A stretch of DNA of 64,000 bases, taken from the NCBI GenBank assembly GCA_031841125.1, contig CM063106.1, positions 9,548,001 to 9,612,000 of the forward strand. Direction: 5' to 3'. Positions 45,660 to 58,649 of the stretch are shown piece by piece. The DNA comes from Acanthococcus lagerstroemiae. Taxonomy: Eukaryota > Arthropoda > Insecta > Hemiptera > Eriococcidae. The stretch's first letter is position 1; each line of letters starts with the position of its first letter. The notes beneath the pieces were generated by a model. It had not been told where the DNA came from, searched no databases, and saw nothing but the letters and a program-made list of their open reading frames with translations. A program made the translations under genes and the position numbers.

Positions 45660-47010
45660 CTTCCCCCCAGCCAATGGAATTTAGCCGAAATAATTCTTCT
45701 GCATACAAAATGTGACAGGGCAAATATTAATAATTATCGTCCTATTAGCTTATCATCAAACGTATGTAAACTTTTCATGAAAAATATTAAAAACAGAATT
45801 TACAATATTTTGGACGCCCAACAATCTGTGGAACAAGCTGGTTTCAGAAAAAGCTTTAGTACGGTAGATCATATTCATGCAATAAATCAATTAATTGAGA
45901 AAGCTAACGAATTCCAAATAAACACTGTACTGCTATTTGTGGATTTTAATAAAGCTTTTGACTCCTTGCTCCACAGTTGTATATGGCTTGCTTTGGCTAA
46001 ACAAGGAGTTTCAGAAAAAACTATCGAAATTTTAAACACAATCTACCTTCACTCTGAAGCAAGCATTTGTTTGGACAAAATCACTGAAAAAATCAAAATT
46101 GGCAGGGGTGTCAAACAGGGAGACCCTCTCTCCAAAACTTGTTCAATACGGTTCTGGAAGAGGTCTTCCGGAAAATAAAGTGGGAAAATATGGGTATCAA
46201 AATTAGAACATCTCTTTTCGGCAATATAAAAACACTTCATAGTTTGAGATTTGCAGACGATATTGTAATAATTACTAAGAATGCTGAAGAAGCCAGGCGA
46301 ATGGGAGAGGCCCTAAGGAGGGAAAGCGAAATAGTTGGCCTAAGTATCAACTGGGAAAAAACAAAAGCCATGTCTAATATTCAGAATTCAGGGGAATTGG
46401 GAATTAGCGGCCACAAAATCGAAAAAGTTTCGGAATTTAAATACTTAGGCCAAACAATATCTTTCGAAAATAGGTCAGAAAAGGAAACTAAAATCAGAAG
46501 AGCCAACGCTTGGAAGGCCTTCTGGGGGCAAACAATCTTTTGGAATAGTAAATTAGGTTTAAAAGCCAAAATCAAAATCTTTGAAAGTAATGTTATCCCA
46601 GTTCTGACCTATGGCGCCCAGACTTGGGCACATACCAAAAAGCAAACACAGAAATTAATCTCAACTCAAAATTCTATGTTTTGCAATATCCTGAAAATCA
46701 AAATTCAAGACAGAATGCGTATTCCAAAAATTTATGAAAAAACAAAAGCAAAGGGGGTGGGAGTTATTTGTAAAAAACTAAAATTAAAACACGCCGGACA
46801 CGTAGCCAGAGAATCCGCATTCAGATGGAATAAAATCCTAACGATATGGAAACCCTCTGGGAAACGTAGAAGGGGGAGACCAGCGACTAGGTGGGTTGAT
46901 GAGATAAGGCAGGTGCTATTAAAAACCCATAATAGAAAAAAATAGGCTGAACTGTCAACGGCTTATGCCCAGAAATGGGCTGCTGCTGGCTGAGTCAGGG
47001 GGAGAGTCAC
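45660..47010 (+). mobile_element. RTE-like non-LTR retrotransposon, 5' truncated
   Basis: Reverse transcriptase in two frames. 45660-46138 has NNYRPISLSSNVCKL, VEQAGFRKSFSTVDHIHAIN, LLFVDFNKAFDS and GVKQGDPLS. 46139-46945 has LRFADDIVIITKN (catalytic A-D-D), EFKYLGQTISF, PVLTYGAQTWA, HAGHVAR and KRRRGRPATRWVDEI. A one-base loss near 46130 breaks the frame after GVKQGDPLS. The endonuclease is absent. The 3' end carries the GGCTTATGCCCAGAAATGGG motif shared with the copies at 7.2 and 62.3 kb. Clade by motif memory. Confidence 0.85.
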
Positions 47011-47339
47011 CTCCCCTGTCTAATATATGTACAAAATTATAATAATCACTACCGTTTATATACGTCGTTAGTATATGTAATAGTCTATATGTCGGTCCAG
47101 CGAGCCAGGTAATAAAAAAAAATTGGTACCATACATTTGAAGAAATCGGCATTTCAAAAAAGTGAGCCATCTTAGGAATGGGGTTGCTCCATCTTGAGAA
47201 CACATTAATTTAAGACGGTACATTTGACTTTTCTTCACAATTTTAATTAGTGAGGGAAGAGGTTGCGAGAAAATGATACAGAACTTTGGGAATAAGTAGT
47301 AGACAGTCCAAAGAACCTTCCGTCAAATCTTATCCCTTA

Positions 47340-50215
47340 TTTTATAAGTTTTCGCCAATCGATTGAGTACACCCTGAAATTTGTTTCAATGGACCTAGAA
47401 ACTCGCCAAAGAAATTTGTGCTCAATCTGAGGTCATTAACCTGCGGCACTTTGACCTTGAAGTTATGTGTAATACTGAGACTTGGGGGGGGGGGGACAAA
47501 AAAACGCGAATATCCTGGAACATATTAACTTTAGGACCAAAATGCACATGGTATGAAATATTCTTTGTTAAATTTTCTATAAAAAATATACTACACAACT
47601 TTTCTCTAGGACGCATATTTACCGAGATAATCGCAAAAATGTGTGAAAGTTTCGAGAAACGTGGCTTTTGTTATTTTTTCTTTCATAACCGATCTTTACT
47701 AGCTAAATCGCAGTTATCTAAAAAAAAATATTCAGTTTAGGACCAAAATGCAAATAACATAATCTGTTCCTTGTTAAATTTTCTATAAAAAGGTTATGAG
47801 CATACTTAATGTTTATTAATTATTATAGTGTCCTCAGCGAAAACTGACACTTTCCAAGTACTTACGTTTTCTTACTTGCACGAGCAACGTAACCACTTCT
47901 GCACATGTTTTTCTTCATATCATTATTCAAGGGGTGAAGGTGGCCACATGCAGAAGTATTTGCGATTGTTAAAAACTTGTATTTGTAAGGGGTAGGACTA
48001 TTGGTCTGAGCCTCGTGATAAAAAATTTGTGGAAGAGCCTAAAATTGAAACGTTAACTAGGTATCCATGAGCCATAACTACATATAATTCCAAATTCAAT
48101 GATTGATGAAAAACCAAAATTTGCGATCTAGGGTTAACAAACTGTTTTTATCGAGTCTTGAACATTCGAAGATTCCTCTGAAGACTTGGTATGGTGGACT
48201 TGAGATGATGTATATCAACAATAGGAAACAGCGATTAGCCTAGTGGCGGATCCAAGGGGGGGCATGGGGTACATAGCCCCCTTGGTTGAAATTTTTAATG
48301 CAACAATAGGAAAAAAGGAATAAAAATGATGAATTGTACGCTCATTACACGCCACAAATGTATAATAACGCATCTATATAATATTCGTCATTACGTGGCC
48401 CACATTAGATACAATATTTTTCTAGGAGCACCCCCGCCCCACACCCCTGCCAAGATAAAAGCAACAGCTAATCAATATGTATCGCCGCTACTGTACTCTT
48501 CCCCCACCTCTTTTTTCTAAACCAGCGCCTGGATTTGCCCATAGGAAATGACCCAGAATTCTAAGAACACTTGACTGTTCCTTATAACAGTACAATGTTG
48601 TATCTGATGCGCAAATTGTTGACTAAGTATTATTGATATACTACATACATAATCCGAGGTCTACTCTATAGTAGATACCCAACAAACTGGCATTGGTTTA
48701 GTCAGATGGGGGAGGGGGAAAACTGGGGCGCTTGTCCCAGTAGAAAGAGACTGAAATTATATTATAGTGTGCATTACCCGACATTCATAGATATTTCAGC
48801 CATAAAATAATTTAAAAACCACGTTTTTCGAAAATCCCACGGTTATCTCGATAAATATGTGGCAGTTTCTAAAAAAGGGGGTAACTTTGTCGATCGATCT
48901 AAGTCTCAGAAAACGCGAAAAAAGAAAAACAAAATTTTTATTGATGGAAAAAATCAATTTTGAGATTTTGGTTGATTTCTATAGAAAAAGCATATCCCAA
49001 TAACGAAGAGACAAAATTTACGCACATGAGAGAGAAGAGGAAGAGGGAGAAAGGGAATTATGAAAGAAAATGAGAAAAGAATGCGAATGTCTGCGGTCTG
49101 TGTTCGCTTCTTCGTGGTTTTTCGGAGCTCACGAATAAATCCGATGTTCTGAATTGTTACCACGCAGAAGAGCGAAAAATTACCTTTCCAAAAAGCCCTC
49201 ATCAAGGCTGGTAACGTGATTCCGTTGTGAGTTAGGGCCGCTTGACGGAGTGGGAGAAAAAGGTGTGTCCAACTTTAAACGCGTTTTCCCCCAAAAACGT
49301 GTTTTTGCGCGTTCTTGTTACACTCATCTTTGACCGCTTGTACCTCCGGAGCAAAAAACGCTACAAATCTCGCCGATAGCTCGTTGTAATGGACATTTAT
49401 TCCCCTATTACGTACCGTCTGTAACTCAAAATTCGTCGGATCGACAAAGTTACCCCTTTTTATAGAAACTGCCACATATGTTTTCTAGAGAAAAGTGGTA
49501 TGGGACCTTTTCATAGAAAATTTAACGAGGAACATTTTATGTTATTTTCATTTTGGTCCTCTCTTTTTTCTACTTTGCTCTCCACCCGAGTCCTGGAATC
49601 CGACCTTTCGAGCATTACTTCAGAGACGTTGGGGAGGCTGTTTGGGCTGTCTTAGCCCTCTTCCCTTCTGGCCGAAAAACCGACCTAGGTCGAAAATTCT
49701 GGCAAGTTGCTATGTAGGCTCGAACCCGCGACCTCCGGATTCTGAGACCAACGCGCTATCCACTCGACCAACCAGACCTCATGTATTTTGGTCCCAAAGG
49801 TGATATTTTTTCTATATAACTGCGATTTACCAAGTAAAGATCGATTATGAATGAAAAAATAACAAAAGTCACATTTCTCGAAACTTTCACACATTTTTGC
49901 AATTATCTCGGTAAATATGTATTCTAGAGAAAAGTTGCATGAAATCTTTTTTAAAGGAAATTTAACAAAAAAAAATTTATGTTATATGCCTTTTGGTCCT
50001 GAAATTGATATGTTCCAAGATAATCGCGTTTTTATTTTGTTGTGAAATCTCAATATTACACATAACTTTAAGGTCAAATCGCCATAGGTTATTGACCTCA
50101 GATTGAGCTCAAATGTTTTGTGGCGAGTCTGTAGGTCCATTGAAACAAATTTCGGTGCGCCCTCAATCGACTGGTAAAAACTTGTAAAATAAGGGACACC
50201 CTAGTGTACATGTTC
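47340..50215. mobile_element. Large foldback element with SINE inside
   Basis: The left arm (about 47340-47800) and right arm (about 49490-50215) are inverted copies: TTGTTTCAATGGACCTA, CTGAGGTCATTAACCT, TTAGGACCAAAATGC and AAACTTTCACACATTTTTGC in mirrored order. An inner inverted pair (48855-48897 and about 49440-49485, AATATGTGGCAGTTTCTA with GGTAACTTTGTCGATC) lies inside. No transposase was found in the 1.6-kb centre. Arms contain a repeated TTTGGTCC/GGACCAAAA motif. Confidence 0.65.
49560..49784 (-). mobile_element. tRNA-derived SINE S1 with 10-bp target duplication
   Basis: ATTTTGGTCC at 49550-49559 is repeated exactly at 49785-49794. The minus-strand head has A box TGGTCGAGTGGA (49770-49759) and B box CGGGTTCGAGCC (49728-49717). 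The tail ends in GGAGAGCAAAGTAGAAAAAA. Inserted into the right arm of the foldback element. Confidence 0.9.
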
Positions 50216-52600
50216 CAAAAACCCAAACATATGCGTTACAAAGTAAGCTTTTCTAAAATCGAGCATTTCTTCTCGAAGTATTGGCTGAAAATTTCTCAGA
50301 AATACTGAGCATTTTTAGATATAAGGACTTCCCACAAAAAGTATCCGTGAATCCTGGAAACAATCGCGTCTCACATCGCTACACTTCCGCTGCCGCATTC
50401 GTGACTCGTCGGGGCCTGAACATCGCTACACGCCCACCAACGAGTTCGTAACTCATCGGGGTCCTAATGGCCCGCTATCGCTACTTCACGTCTCACTCTA
50501 TGCTGCTGGTGAATTCGAGGCTTGTCGAAGAAAGGAAAAATGGCGTCGGAAAACTGTCTCGCTTCCTATTGGATTAATTTTGCTGCAAATCAATAGCGTT
50601 CTATTCCTAGCAGTGCTTTATCGATTCACATAACAACTAGTTACGTGACTTCATTTTTTCTCGAGTTATCGTCCGAACAACTTTCTGCACATATTATATT
50701 ATAAATATAAAAAGAAATCTGTAAACGGAAAATTAGTGTCATTCCCTTTTTTTGACATGAAACGTTGAGAAAAATTTACCACACCCCTGCTCTAATCATC
50801 AAACTAAGAGTAAGTAATACCTGATTTTTTGTGAAAATAAAACTAACTAAAAAGTAGGGGGAAGGGATCAGTTCGTGAAACACCCCTGGACGGTAGATAT
50901 CTCTCGTGCTCCCAGGGTAATCACAACCGGAATTACAAAATGAAATACACGAATCAAGAATTTAAAAAGATCTAAACAGTGATCAGATCTGAACAAAGTA
51001 ATAAGTACTAACATGTTATGCGATCCGAGTAAACGAGGAGCAGGTCCGATACGAAAAGTCAATCCGGTGTACTAATTTTCCAGTCCAATCGCCTAAATCG
51101 ACACTATTTAGTATTTACGAAACGGCGTGCTCACTAATATCACTCTTCCGAGATAGCCGATGAAAATTAACAGTAGTAATAGAAGTAGAAATAGCGATCG
51201 TAATTCGACTGATAATATTTCGTGATTCTATTTCGCACAGTTCGTGACATATTCGCCGAGTATAGGTGTACCTATTTTACTGAGAACAGAGGTAAAGAAA
51301 GAGAAATATACGTAATAATAAAAGCAACTGAAAAATGTTTCACTTCGGTAAAAATGAATTCGAACCTCGAAATTGTCGTTAGTTACGCGTGTCGCGTCAT
51401 CATCGCATGTACCAGACTGACAGGAGCCGTGACCGACTGATCATATGAATAATGACATAAAATTATTCTTAATGGACTTACAATCTCATGAGCCAAACAC
51501 CCACACCTCATAGTAGTCAGTTGCCGAAAACACGTGCACGGTCCCGAAAACGGAAGGTTAAAAAATTTGCATTATAACCAAGCAGGTGTTCACTACACGA
51601 CAGAACCGAATATTTTGCGCTAATTCCTCCCCTTACCGAATTGTGGTTACCCCGAAAGAAGAACCGAACAACCCAAAAAATTTAATTTTTCTAGGGAAGC
51701 ATTTTAAGTTTTCAATCCCTAAAAATATCAGTAAGATAAAATGTGGGCTGACAGGAAGAAAAGGACCTCTGCGCAAAAATGTAAATTTTACAGGAGAGCG
51801 GATAAACAAAACTGATAACGTTTTCACGTTACGGAAACACTCAACTTTGAAAACTTACAGCCATTTTTTAGAATTTTTTCGACAACACCAGGCGAAAGAG
51901 CGGCCAAAAATTAGTCAAAAACAGTTGTTATCACAAAAATGTTATTTTTTGTCCTGAGGTCCCTTTCTTCCTGCCAGCCAACATAATTCCAGTTATTAGT
52001 CGCGTGTCAATCATTGGCCATTTTCCCTCCAACTTCAAAGTGTTGTAACAAAGCCGGTAGAGAGCGTCAGGTTTCAATTTTTTATCAGCCTTGTAGTATA
52101 AGTCTATGACATTCATCTGCAATGTTATCAGAGTGATTCGATAATTTTTGTTGAAGTTTTGGCCTATAGAAAAAAGTCGTCAGTTCGCGGCGTGATCGGT
52201 ACATTTTAATACATGTACACGTTTGAGAACTACTGAAACTGGAAAATCGAAATGGTGACTACTTACGCTAATCTTTTGCAATGGATGCTGAAAGTTGATG
52301 TTTAGGAACATATTTATTTATTTATTTATTCATTTGTATTTGAGCCCCGCCCCACCCCAACAAGTGCCTGAGGATCCCATTGACAGGGAGGGACAGTAGG
52401 TACGATATAATAATTCTTAAAAACAAAAACAAAAGATACGTTTCACGTGAAGTGTGTGGGATAAAGAAAACGGAAAATATGACAGAAAATGGGAGAGGGT
52501 GACAGGCACTAGAGCAAGGGCAGAGCAGGGGGTGAGGAGCGCGCAGGTCCACAGGCGGCAGTTGAGAATTGTGAATTAAGAACTGAAGGTTGAGAGAAGC
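50216..52600. other. No recognisable gene
   Basis: AT-rich; a GC-richer patch with CATCGCTACAC-type repeats at 50370-50500 and an open frame at 51586-51957 of Lys/Phe-rich composition with no motif. No promoter or splice pattern supports a gene. Confidence 0.45.
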
Positions 52601-52639
52601 AGAGGGGCCGAAACAAACCACCCTTTTGCGGTATAAGGA

Positions 52640-54490
52640 AAAGAACTGCAGAGACTAGGACACATACCCTCGAGTACTTTGGTGACTGATGAGATATACT
52701 GTCTCCTACTCATGAAGAATATGTCGATCCCAGGGTATTTTTGGGTAATATTATTATTTAATGCTAGAGCATTGTCCATACTTGATGCTGGGCCTCTACG
52801 TATTACAAATAGATCAGTATTTTTTGTATTAAATGTAGGGACCCTGAATTGAATCCGTATTAAGTTGTTGGAATCCAAAATTTTTTATTCGGAACATCCC
52901 TCAAGAAGATCAACTTTGCCAGATATCTTCTATTTTTTAAACTCGTGATCTCAAAGCCAGCCAAACGTTCTTTATACAATTTTTGAAGGACAATACATAT
53001 GTAAAGATTTTGGAATATAAGTATTTCAAAAATCTTTTTTAAATTTTTTCAATTTTATCTTTACCTTGTTAAGTTTTGGGATCCCATACAACAGAGGAAA
53101 ATTCCAATATTGTTCTGACAAAACTACAATAAAGAATTTTCATTGTTTCTAAATTTTTATAACAAGTTTCATTTCTCTTTATGAAGCTGACCGTTCTTTA
53201 GATTTGAAAAGTTACGTGATCGATAATTATGCATATTGAATACCTTATAATTTCTAATCAAAAATGGTGCCTAAATCTTTTACAAAATTTACCAAAACCT
53301 AAGTGTATCTTTTTTTATTTTATACTCTCATAAAACGGGGCATCTTTTTCTTGAAAAGGTAATTTTTTTTCACACTTGTCAGTATTAAATGGTAACAAGT
53401 TACTGTCACTTCAATCAACTAATGAGTCAAGATCTTCTTACAGTTTAACGCAACCATTTTGAGATTTTATAATTTTATAAATTTTCGTATCATCTGCATA
53501 CAGCAATAATCTTGAATATTGGATTTTTTCAGAAATATTATCGACAAAAATTAGAAATAGGCATGGACCCAAAACCGAACCATGGGGGAACACCTGACAC
53601 ACTCTTGTAATACGTAGAGGCCACTTCTTTATACTCGACGAAATAGAATTATTAGATCTTTTGAAAAGCCAAAGCGGCAGAAATTTTGGAGTGAGATTTT
53701 GTGGTCGACAGTGTCAAAAGCCTTTGAAAGATCTGTGTAAATGGTATCTATTTGCTCGCCCTTAGAAAGGGTTATATTGACATTACATGCGAAGTTCATT
53801 TTTAGATTTGTGTTCACTAAATATTCCTTTCTAAAGCCATGTCGACAGGGAGATAAGATATTTTTGGACTGATTCTATAGATATTTGTGCAAGATAAATT
53901 CAAAAATGTTAGCCGCGAGTGGAATTGGAGAGATGGGACGATAATTTTTTATTTCATTTATTTTTCCTGACTTGTAAAGTGGAATAACTTTCGATATTTT
54001 CCATATTGTTGGATAAATACCTGTCTCAAGAACAGTATTGCAGACATAAGTTAAGGGAGTGATTAAAAACTGTGAGCCGGCTCGAAATACATAATATGGT
54101 GGAATGGAATCAGAGCCACAAGATGATTTAGGTTCAAGGTCATGCAAGGCACGATCACACCCACCGATATAATGCCTTCGCCTCCAGTAACACCACCCCA
54201 TGAGCACTCTAAGTTTGGTTCTGAATTACATTTTTATCGTTAAAAACACTGGGAAAATAGTTTGCAAATGATTCCGCGATGGTATCTGAACTTGTGTAAA
54301 TTTGTTCACCAAAAGTATATAACTCTGTGCCAGACCTACTACTTTGTCTACTGGCAATCTCTCGCCAGAATTATTTTGGTTTAGACTTCATTCTGTTCTC
54401 CAAAGCATTTTTATATGTATTCCATGCTTTTGTTGTTAAAACCTTGATTTCTTTTCTTATATATTTCATGTAATATTTTATTTATCAACT
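52640..54490 (-). mobile_element. Jockey-like LINE fragment (minus)
   Basis: Reading on the minus strand from about 54490: a WREIASRQSS-type linker, KSSCGSDSIPPYYV, then WKISKVIPLYKSGKINEIKN with YRPISPIPLAANIFE (53875-54207), TIYTDLSKAFDTVDHKI (53629-53817), a frame-shifted GVPPGSVLGP-LF, and LLLYADDTKI near 53510-53480 (catalytic Y-A-D-D). This is the RT order of the Jockey/CR1/I group. Several frameshifts; no endonuclease. Non-functional. Confidence 0.8.
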
Positions 54491-54830
54491 TCCAAGTTTT
54501 CGAGCGCGGGTCCAGGGAATGTGAACTGAAAATCTCCTACCTAAAATCCGCTCGTATTCCACTGAACAATTGTACATTCCGTGATTCCGATGAGTCTTAA
54601 GTATCATTTAAGAGTTGTGGAACGGGTTTCACATCATTCGTCTTTTTCGAAGAAAAAAAAAATGACCAACAACGGCGTGACCAACAATTGACCCTATTTT
54701 TCAAGGAAACAGAACAGAATTCCTTTTAGATACCAATAATTGGTCGACCAATAATTGACATTTTTGCAAGGACTTACCGGTAGCCCCCTCCCCCGTAGAA
54801 ATTTTTCACTCAGCAGTTGGGTTACCACTT

Positions 54831-55070
54831 CAGTCAGGCGAGTTGGAAAAATCCAACAAGTTAAAAGGTTTTTGATTTTTTTTTTTTTTGGCTTTGATAC
54901 TTGGGAATTGAGTTAAGAAGTTGGGAAAACCCAACAAGTCAGAAGGTTTCTTCTTTTGCTTTGATACTTAGGAATTTTGAGTTGAGTCAGTTGGAAAAAT
55001 CCAACAGGTCAAAAGTTTTTGTTTTTTTTGCTTTGAGATACTTGGGAATTCTGAGTTGAGTCAGTTGGGA
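54831..55070. repeat. About 75-bp minisatellite
   Basis: Roughly three copies of AGTTGGGAAAATCCAACAAG-TCAAAAGGTTT plus TTTGCTTTGATACTTGGGAA and TTTTGAGTTGAGTCAG. GTTGG-AAA-ATCCAAC is itself a small palindrome. One unit also lies inside the hAT element at 23.7 kb. Confidence 0.85.
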
Positions 55071-55129
55071 CTTTCACAATTTTTACCTCCTCCCTCGCCG
55101 GGAAAAACTCTTCAGTACGTTCCTGCATT

Positions 55130-56080
55130 TTCAACCAATTTACTAAGATTCACCCCCCCCCAAAAAAAAAAACGTGTATGACCTGGAAAGGGCGCGGAAT
55201 AGAAATTCCCTCTGTTTTCGATCTTGGGTTGTTCAAAATTTCAGATTAAAAAACTGTTCTCTTTTTATTTATTTTTGGTTATTTTTCTCCCCCCCCTCCC
55301 CATTTTAATTCAAAATCGTGTGAATAGACTATGCAGAAAAATTACGCGGAGGCTCAGTCCTCATGTTAGTTTACGTTCAGTGAGGTACTTCAAAATTAGG
55401 GTCCTGTGAGACCATTCTGGATCAGGTCGGGACGCAGGAATCATCGCCGAATCAGTGATCATCAAAAGCGATCATTTCAAGAGGCTCTGAAGCTCCTCGA
55501 GGTCTTAATTCGAGATCAGTAAGGCCCACATCTCAAAATTTGAATATCTCCTAGGGAGAAGGGGACTCCCTTTGGATCAGTTTTCGGGTTTTCCTATTTG
55601 GATAGTCGTATGCTTTTGGTTATTTTCATTTTCCAGCCATCGATGCTGATGTTCGTTGAATTCTCGAAACTTTAGGGGAGCGAGGACCCTACTTCATAAT
55701 ATGATGTTATTTCCATATCGTTATCACTCAGTGCAGTCGTTTATAATAGTCATTTGTTGATTTTGAACCCATGATTGAGGGTATGCCTATTATTTTTGAT
55801 CGCGTACGAATAGGAGACGTATCGCGAAGTAAGGGCCACTGGCTCCTTGTTTATTTTACGAAACCGTCGAGTATCTCCATTGCGCCGTATTTTATTTTAT
55901 TATTTTCTTTCATGATTTATTTCTCATTGATTATTTTCTTAATTACAACTAGGAGGCTTCGCCCCCTGGCCGCTTCGCGCCTCGTCCAACCGTCACAGTC
56001 CTCAGCGTTTGGTCTGAAACTTTTGTTACTGAGTTTAGGTTTGCTTTGCGCTTCTTTTGCTCCCCCTCTATCAGTGGTCT
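55130..56080. other. No recognisable gene
   Basis: Homopolymer runs (C8, A9) near 55150 and an unremarkable AT-rich stretch after it. Open frames are short and without motif. Confidence 0.45.
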
Positions 56081-57620
56081 TCAATCTTTCACCCTGAACT
56101 TCCTTCCATCCTTTCTTCATCACGAGCCTCCTCCTCCTCCACCACCCACGACCCCTCGTTGACCATGGCTGCTCTCCGCCTCCACCGTCACGCCTCAACA
56201 GTCGCAGCCCTCCTCAGCCACAAATTCCTCCCCCACAATGTCCATAGTCCTCCACCTAGTCTCCCCCGATCACCCTCTTCCACCCCGAGTGCCCTCCATT
56301 AGGACCACGTCCTTCGACCATCCCACACCACTATGGCCTTCATTTCTGTTCACGTACCACACCCCCACCAAGACCTCTTAATCCGTAACTACGACCTCCC
56401 CAATGGCGGGCATAGTCTCTCTCTAAAGTCTTCCGCTTCCGCGGCTCCATCATCCACTGCCTCCTCGCTCAACCGCCACAAAGATCCCCTGGTCCTCCAA
56501 CCAGGAGCTTCCACCACCATGACCACCCCTCCCCCACAAGAACCCTTCCCTTCAAGACCACCTGCCCGGGACCAGGACCTTCCGCACAATGGCCTTCATT
56601 CGCCGTCTCTCTCACCAAGGACTTCCTCCTCCACCAGGACCTATTACTCACCATTACCCCACACCACCCAGGGCCTTTATCTCCCTCCTGAGGTCACGTC
56701 ACCCATGGATCGCCTTCCCATCCTGGAGCTCTCTCTCCAACATGAACCACCTCCTAGGGGTAGGCTATCCATGGAGAAATAAGCTATTAACTGGCGGTCT
56801 TAGTCCATCTCCACAGCCTTCCCTTCCACGGCTCTATCACCCTACGGCCTACTTGCTCAACCACCTCGAAGATCCCTGGTCCTCCAACCAGGAGCTTCCA
56901 CCACCATGACCACCCCTCCCGCTCTAGAACCCTTCCTTTCAAGACCACCTCCCCAGGACCAGAACCTTCCGCACTATGGCGTTAATTTGCCTTCCCGGCC
57001 GCCTCTCTCACCAAGAACTTCCTCCTTCACCAGGACCCCTTCCTCACTACTATCCCCCTCCCCAATCGATGCCTTTACCTCCCTCTACAGTCCCCGCAAC
57101 CACCGTGGTTTTTCTTCCCTTTAAGAGCTCTCTCCTCTACCATGAGTACCTCTTCCCTCCGGGCCTTTATCTACCAAAATTTTACTGCCCCTGTATGTTC
57201 CTCACTCACCTCTACCTTCTCTTTCCTCAATGGCCACCCTCTCCTACCAAGGATTTTCTCCACCACGAGGACCTCTCACCCTCCACTACCCCATGGGCTT
57301 CATCGCCCTTCAGAACCCCTGTCCTCACTATGGCCCTCCAACCCTCTTGAAGATCCCTGACCATCCACTCAGGAGCTCTCACAACCATGACCACCCCTCC
57401 CCTCAAGAGTCCTTCCCCCTCAAGACCCCACCCGCCAACAGCCCCTCCCGCACCACGGCCATTTCTCTCCCTGGTCTTCTTTCTCACCAAGGACTTTCTC
57501 CTCCACCAGGTCCTCTTACTCATCTTACCCCCCGCCCCACCGAAGGCCACCATCTCCGTCCACAGCCCACGCCCCACAGGGGCCCTCCTCACCCTTCTGG
57601 AACTCTCTTCTCAACCATGA
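56080..57620. repeat. CT-rich degenerate repeat field
   Basis: C+T-dominated plus strand with recurring CTCACCAAGGACTTCCTCC, CCACCATGACCACCCCTCCC and AGGACCT-CCCTC. Pro/Ser/Leu-rich open frames occur on both strands and in several frames at once, with no conserved domain, so I read them as by-products of composition. Confidence 0.7.
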
Positions 57621-57636
57621 ACCCCTCCTGAGGGTA

Positions 57637-58085
57637 GGCTACCCCTGGAAAATTGAGCAATTAAGGGGCTGGGTAGGCAACCTGCAACAACTTGTGATCT
57701 TGAAGATTATGGGTAATTATGCCATTTTATGTAATTTTGTCTTATCATGTCAGTTATGTCTTACAACTTGGAGATCTTTTATGTTAGAACCGAGTATGTC
57801 CTTGAAAGTAGTTGATCTGCCCTGCAATTTTCCAAGGGCTCTCCTCCCCCTTCAGAAGCTTCCTCCACAACCGCTACCCCTGGAAAATCGAGTAATTAAG
57901 GGGCCGGGTAGGCAACCTGCAGCGACTTGTTATCTTGAAGATTATGGGTAATTATGTCATTTTATGTCTTTTTATGTCTTTTTATGTCTTATTATGTCGG
58001 TTATGTCTTAAAACTTGGAGATCTTTTATATTAGAACAGATTATGTCCTTGAAAGTAGCTGATCTGCCCGCCCCTGCAATTTTTC
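57637..58085. repeat. Tandem duplication, about 233-bp period
   Basis: CTACCCCTGGAAAATTGAGC (57639) and CTACCCCTGGAAAATCGAGT (57873) head two copies running through GGGTAGGCAACCTGCA, TTATGGGTAATTATG, ACTTGGAGATCTTTTAT and GTCCTTGAAAGTAG. The second copy has an extra TTTTATGTC triplication. Confidence 0.85.
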
Positions 58086-58649
58086 GGATTTTTAGATAGG
58101 CAACCCGCAGTGCGTTTTTTCCCCCGGAGGCGGTGGCGGCGGCGGATTTTACTTTTTTAGTATATAGAGAGATTTGCGTATTTCTGTGCTGTTTGACATG
58201 ATTCTCATAATTTCAGTGAGGCGAATTTAGAACAACTTTATCTTTTTGTTTATTTTGTCGAAAATGCATGAACGTACCACCATGTTAGTACTTCATTTAT
58301 GGTACGCTGAATCCCTGGACTTTTTTCTTAATTAGTATTCCCTAGGGTGGACCTTTTTTCATTCAGGGATATGGAGAGTGGATTCCCAAGTACTTACGTC
58401 CATTCTGATGGCTCAGGTCTTTTGGCCCTACTTCGTTAATGAAGTACACTGGGGATAGGGGTCATTGTGGACTCGCCCAGACTCCCGTGGGGCTTGGTGG
58501 TAGTCTGTGGTTAAACACCTATAAGTATGGTGATAGTAGGCTGAACGTTCGTTATTACGAATTATTAGCCCCCCCCCCTCCGTCGGCAATCTACTATCGG
58601 CAATTTCCCACAGGTGAGACCCATGGAAGGAGTTCTTTCTTCTGGGGAT

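Noticed and set aside
51470..51500. Possible 5' UTR donor of peroxidase (GAGATT-GTAAGT on minus)
   Set aside because: One good donor motif in 7 kb is expected by chance; no other evidence.
51586..51957. 123-codon Lys/Phe-rich frame
   Set aside because: No motif, no splice signal, composition as expected for AT-rich DNA.
56057..57631. Pro/Ser-rich open frames up to 149 codons
   Set aside because: Several frames on both strands are open at the same time through CT-rich repeats, with no domain or splice sites.
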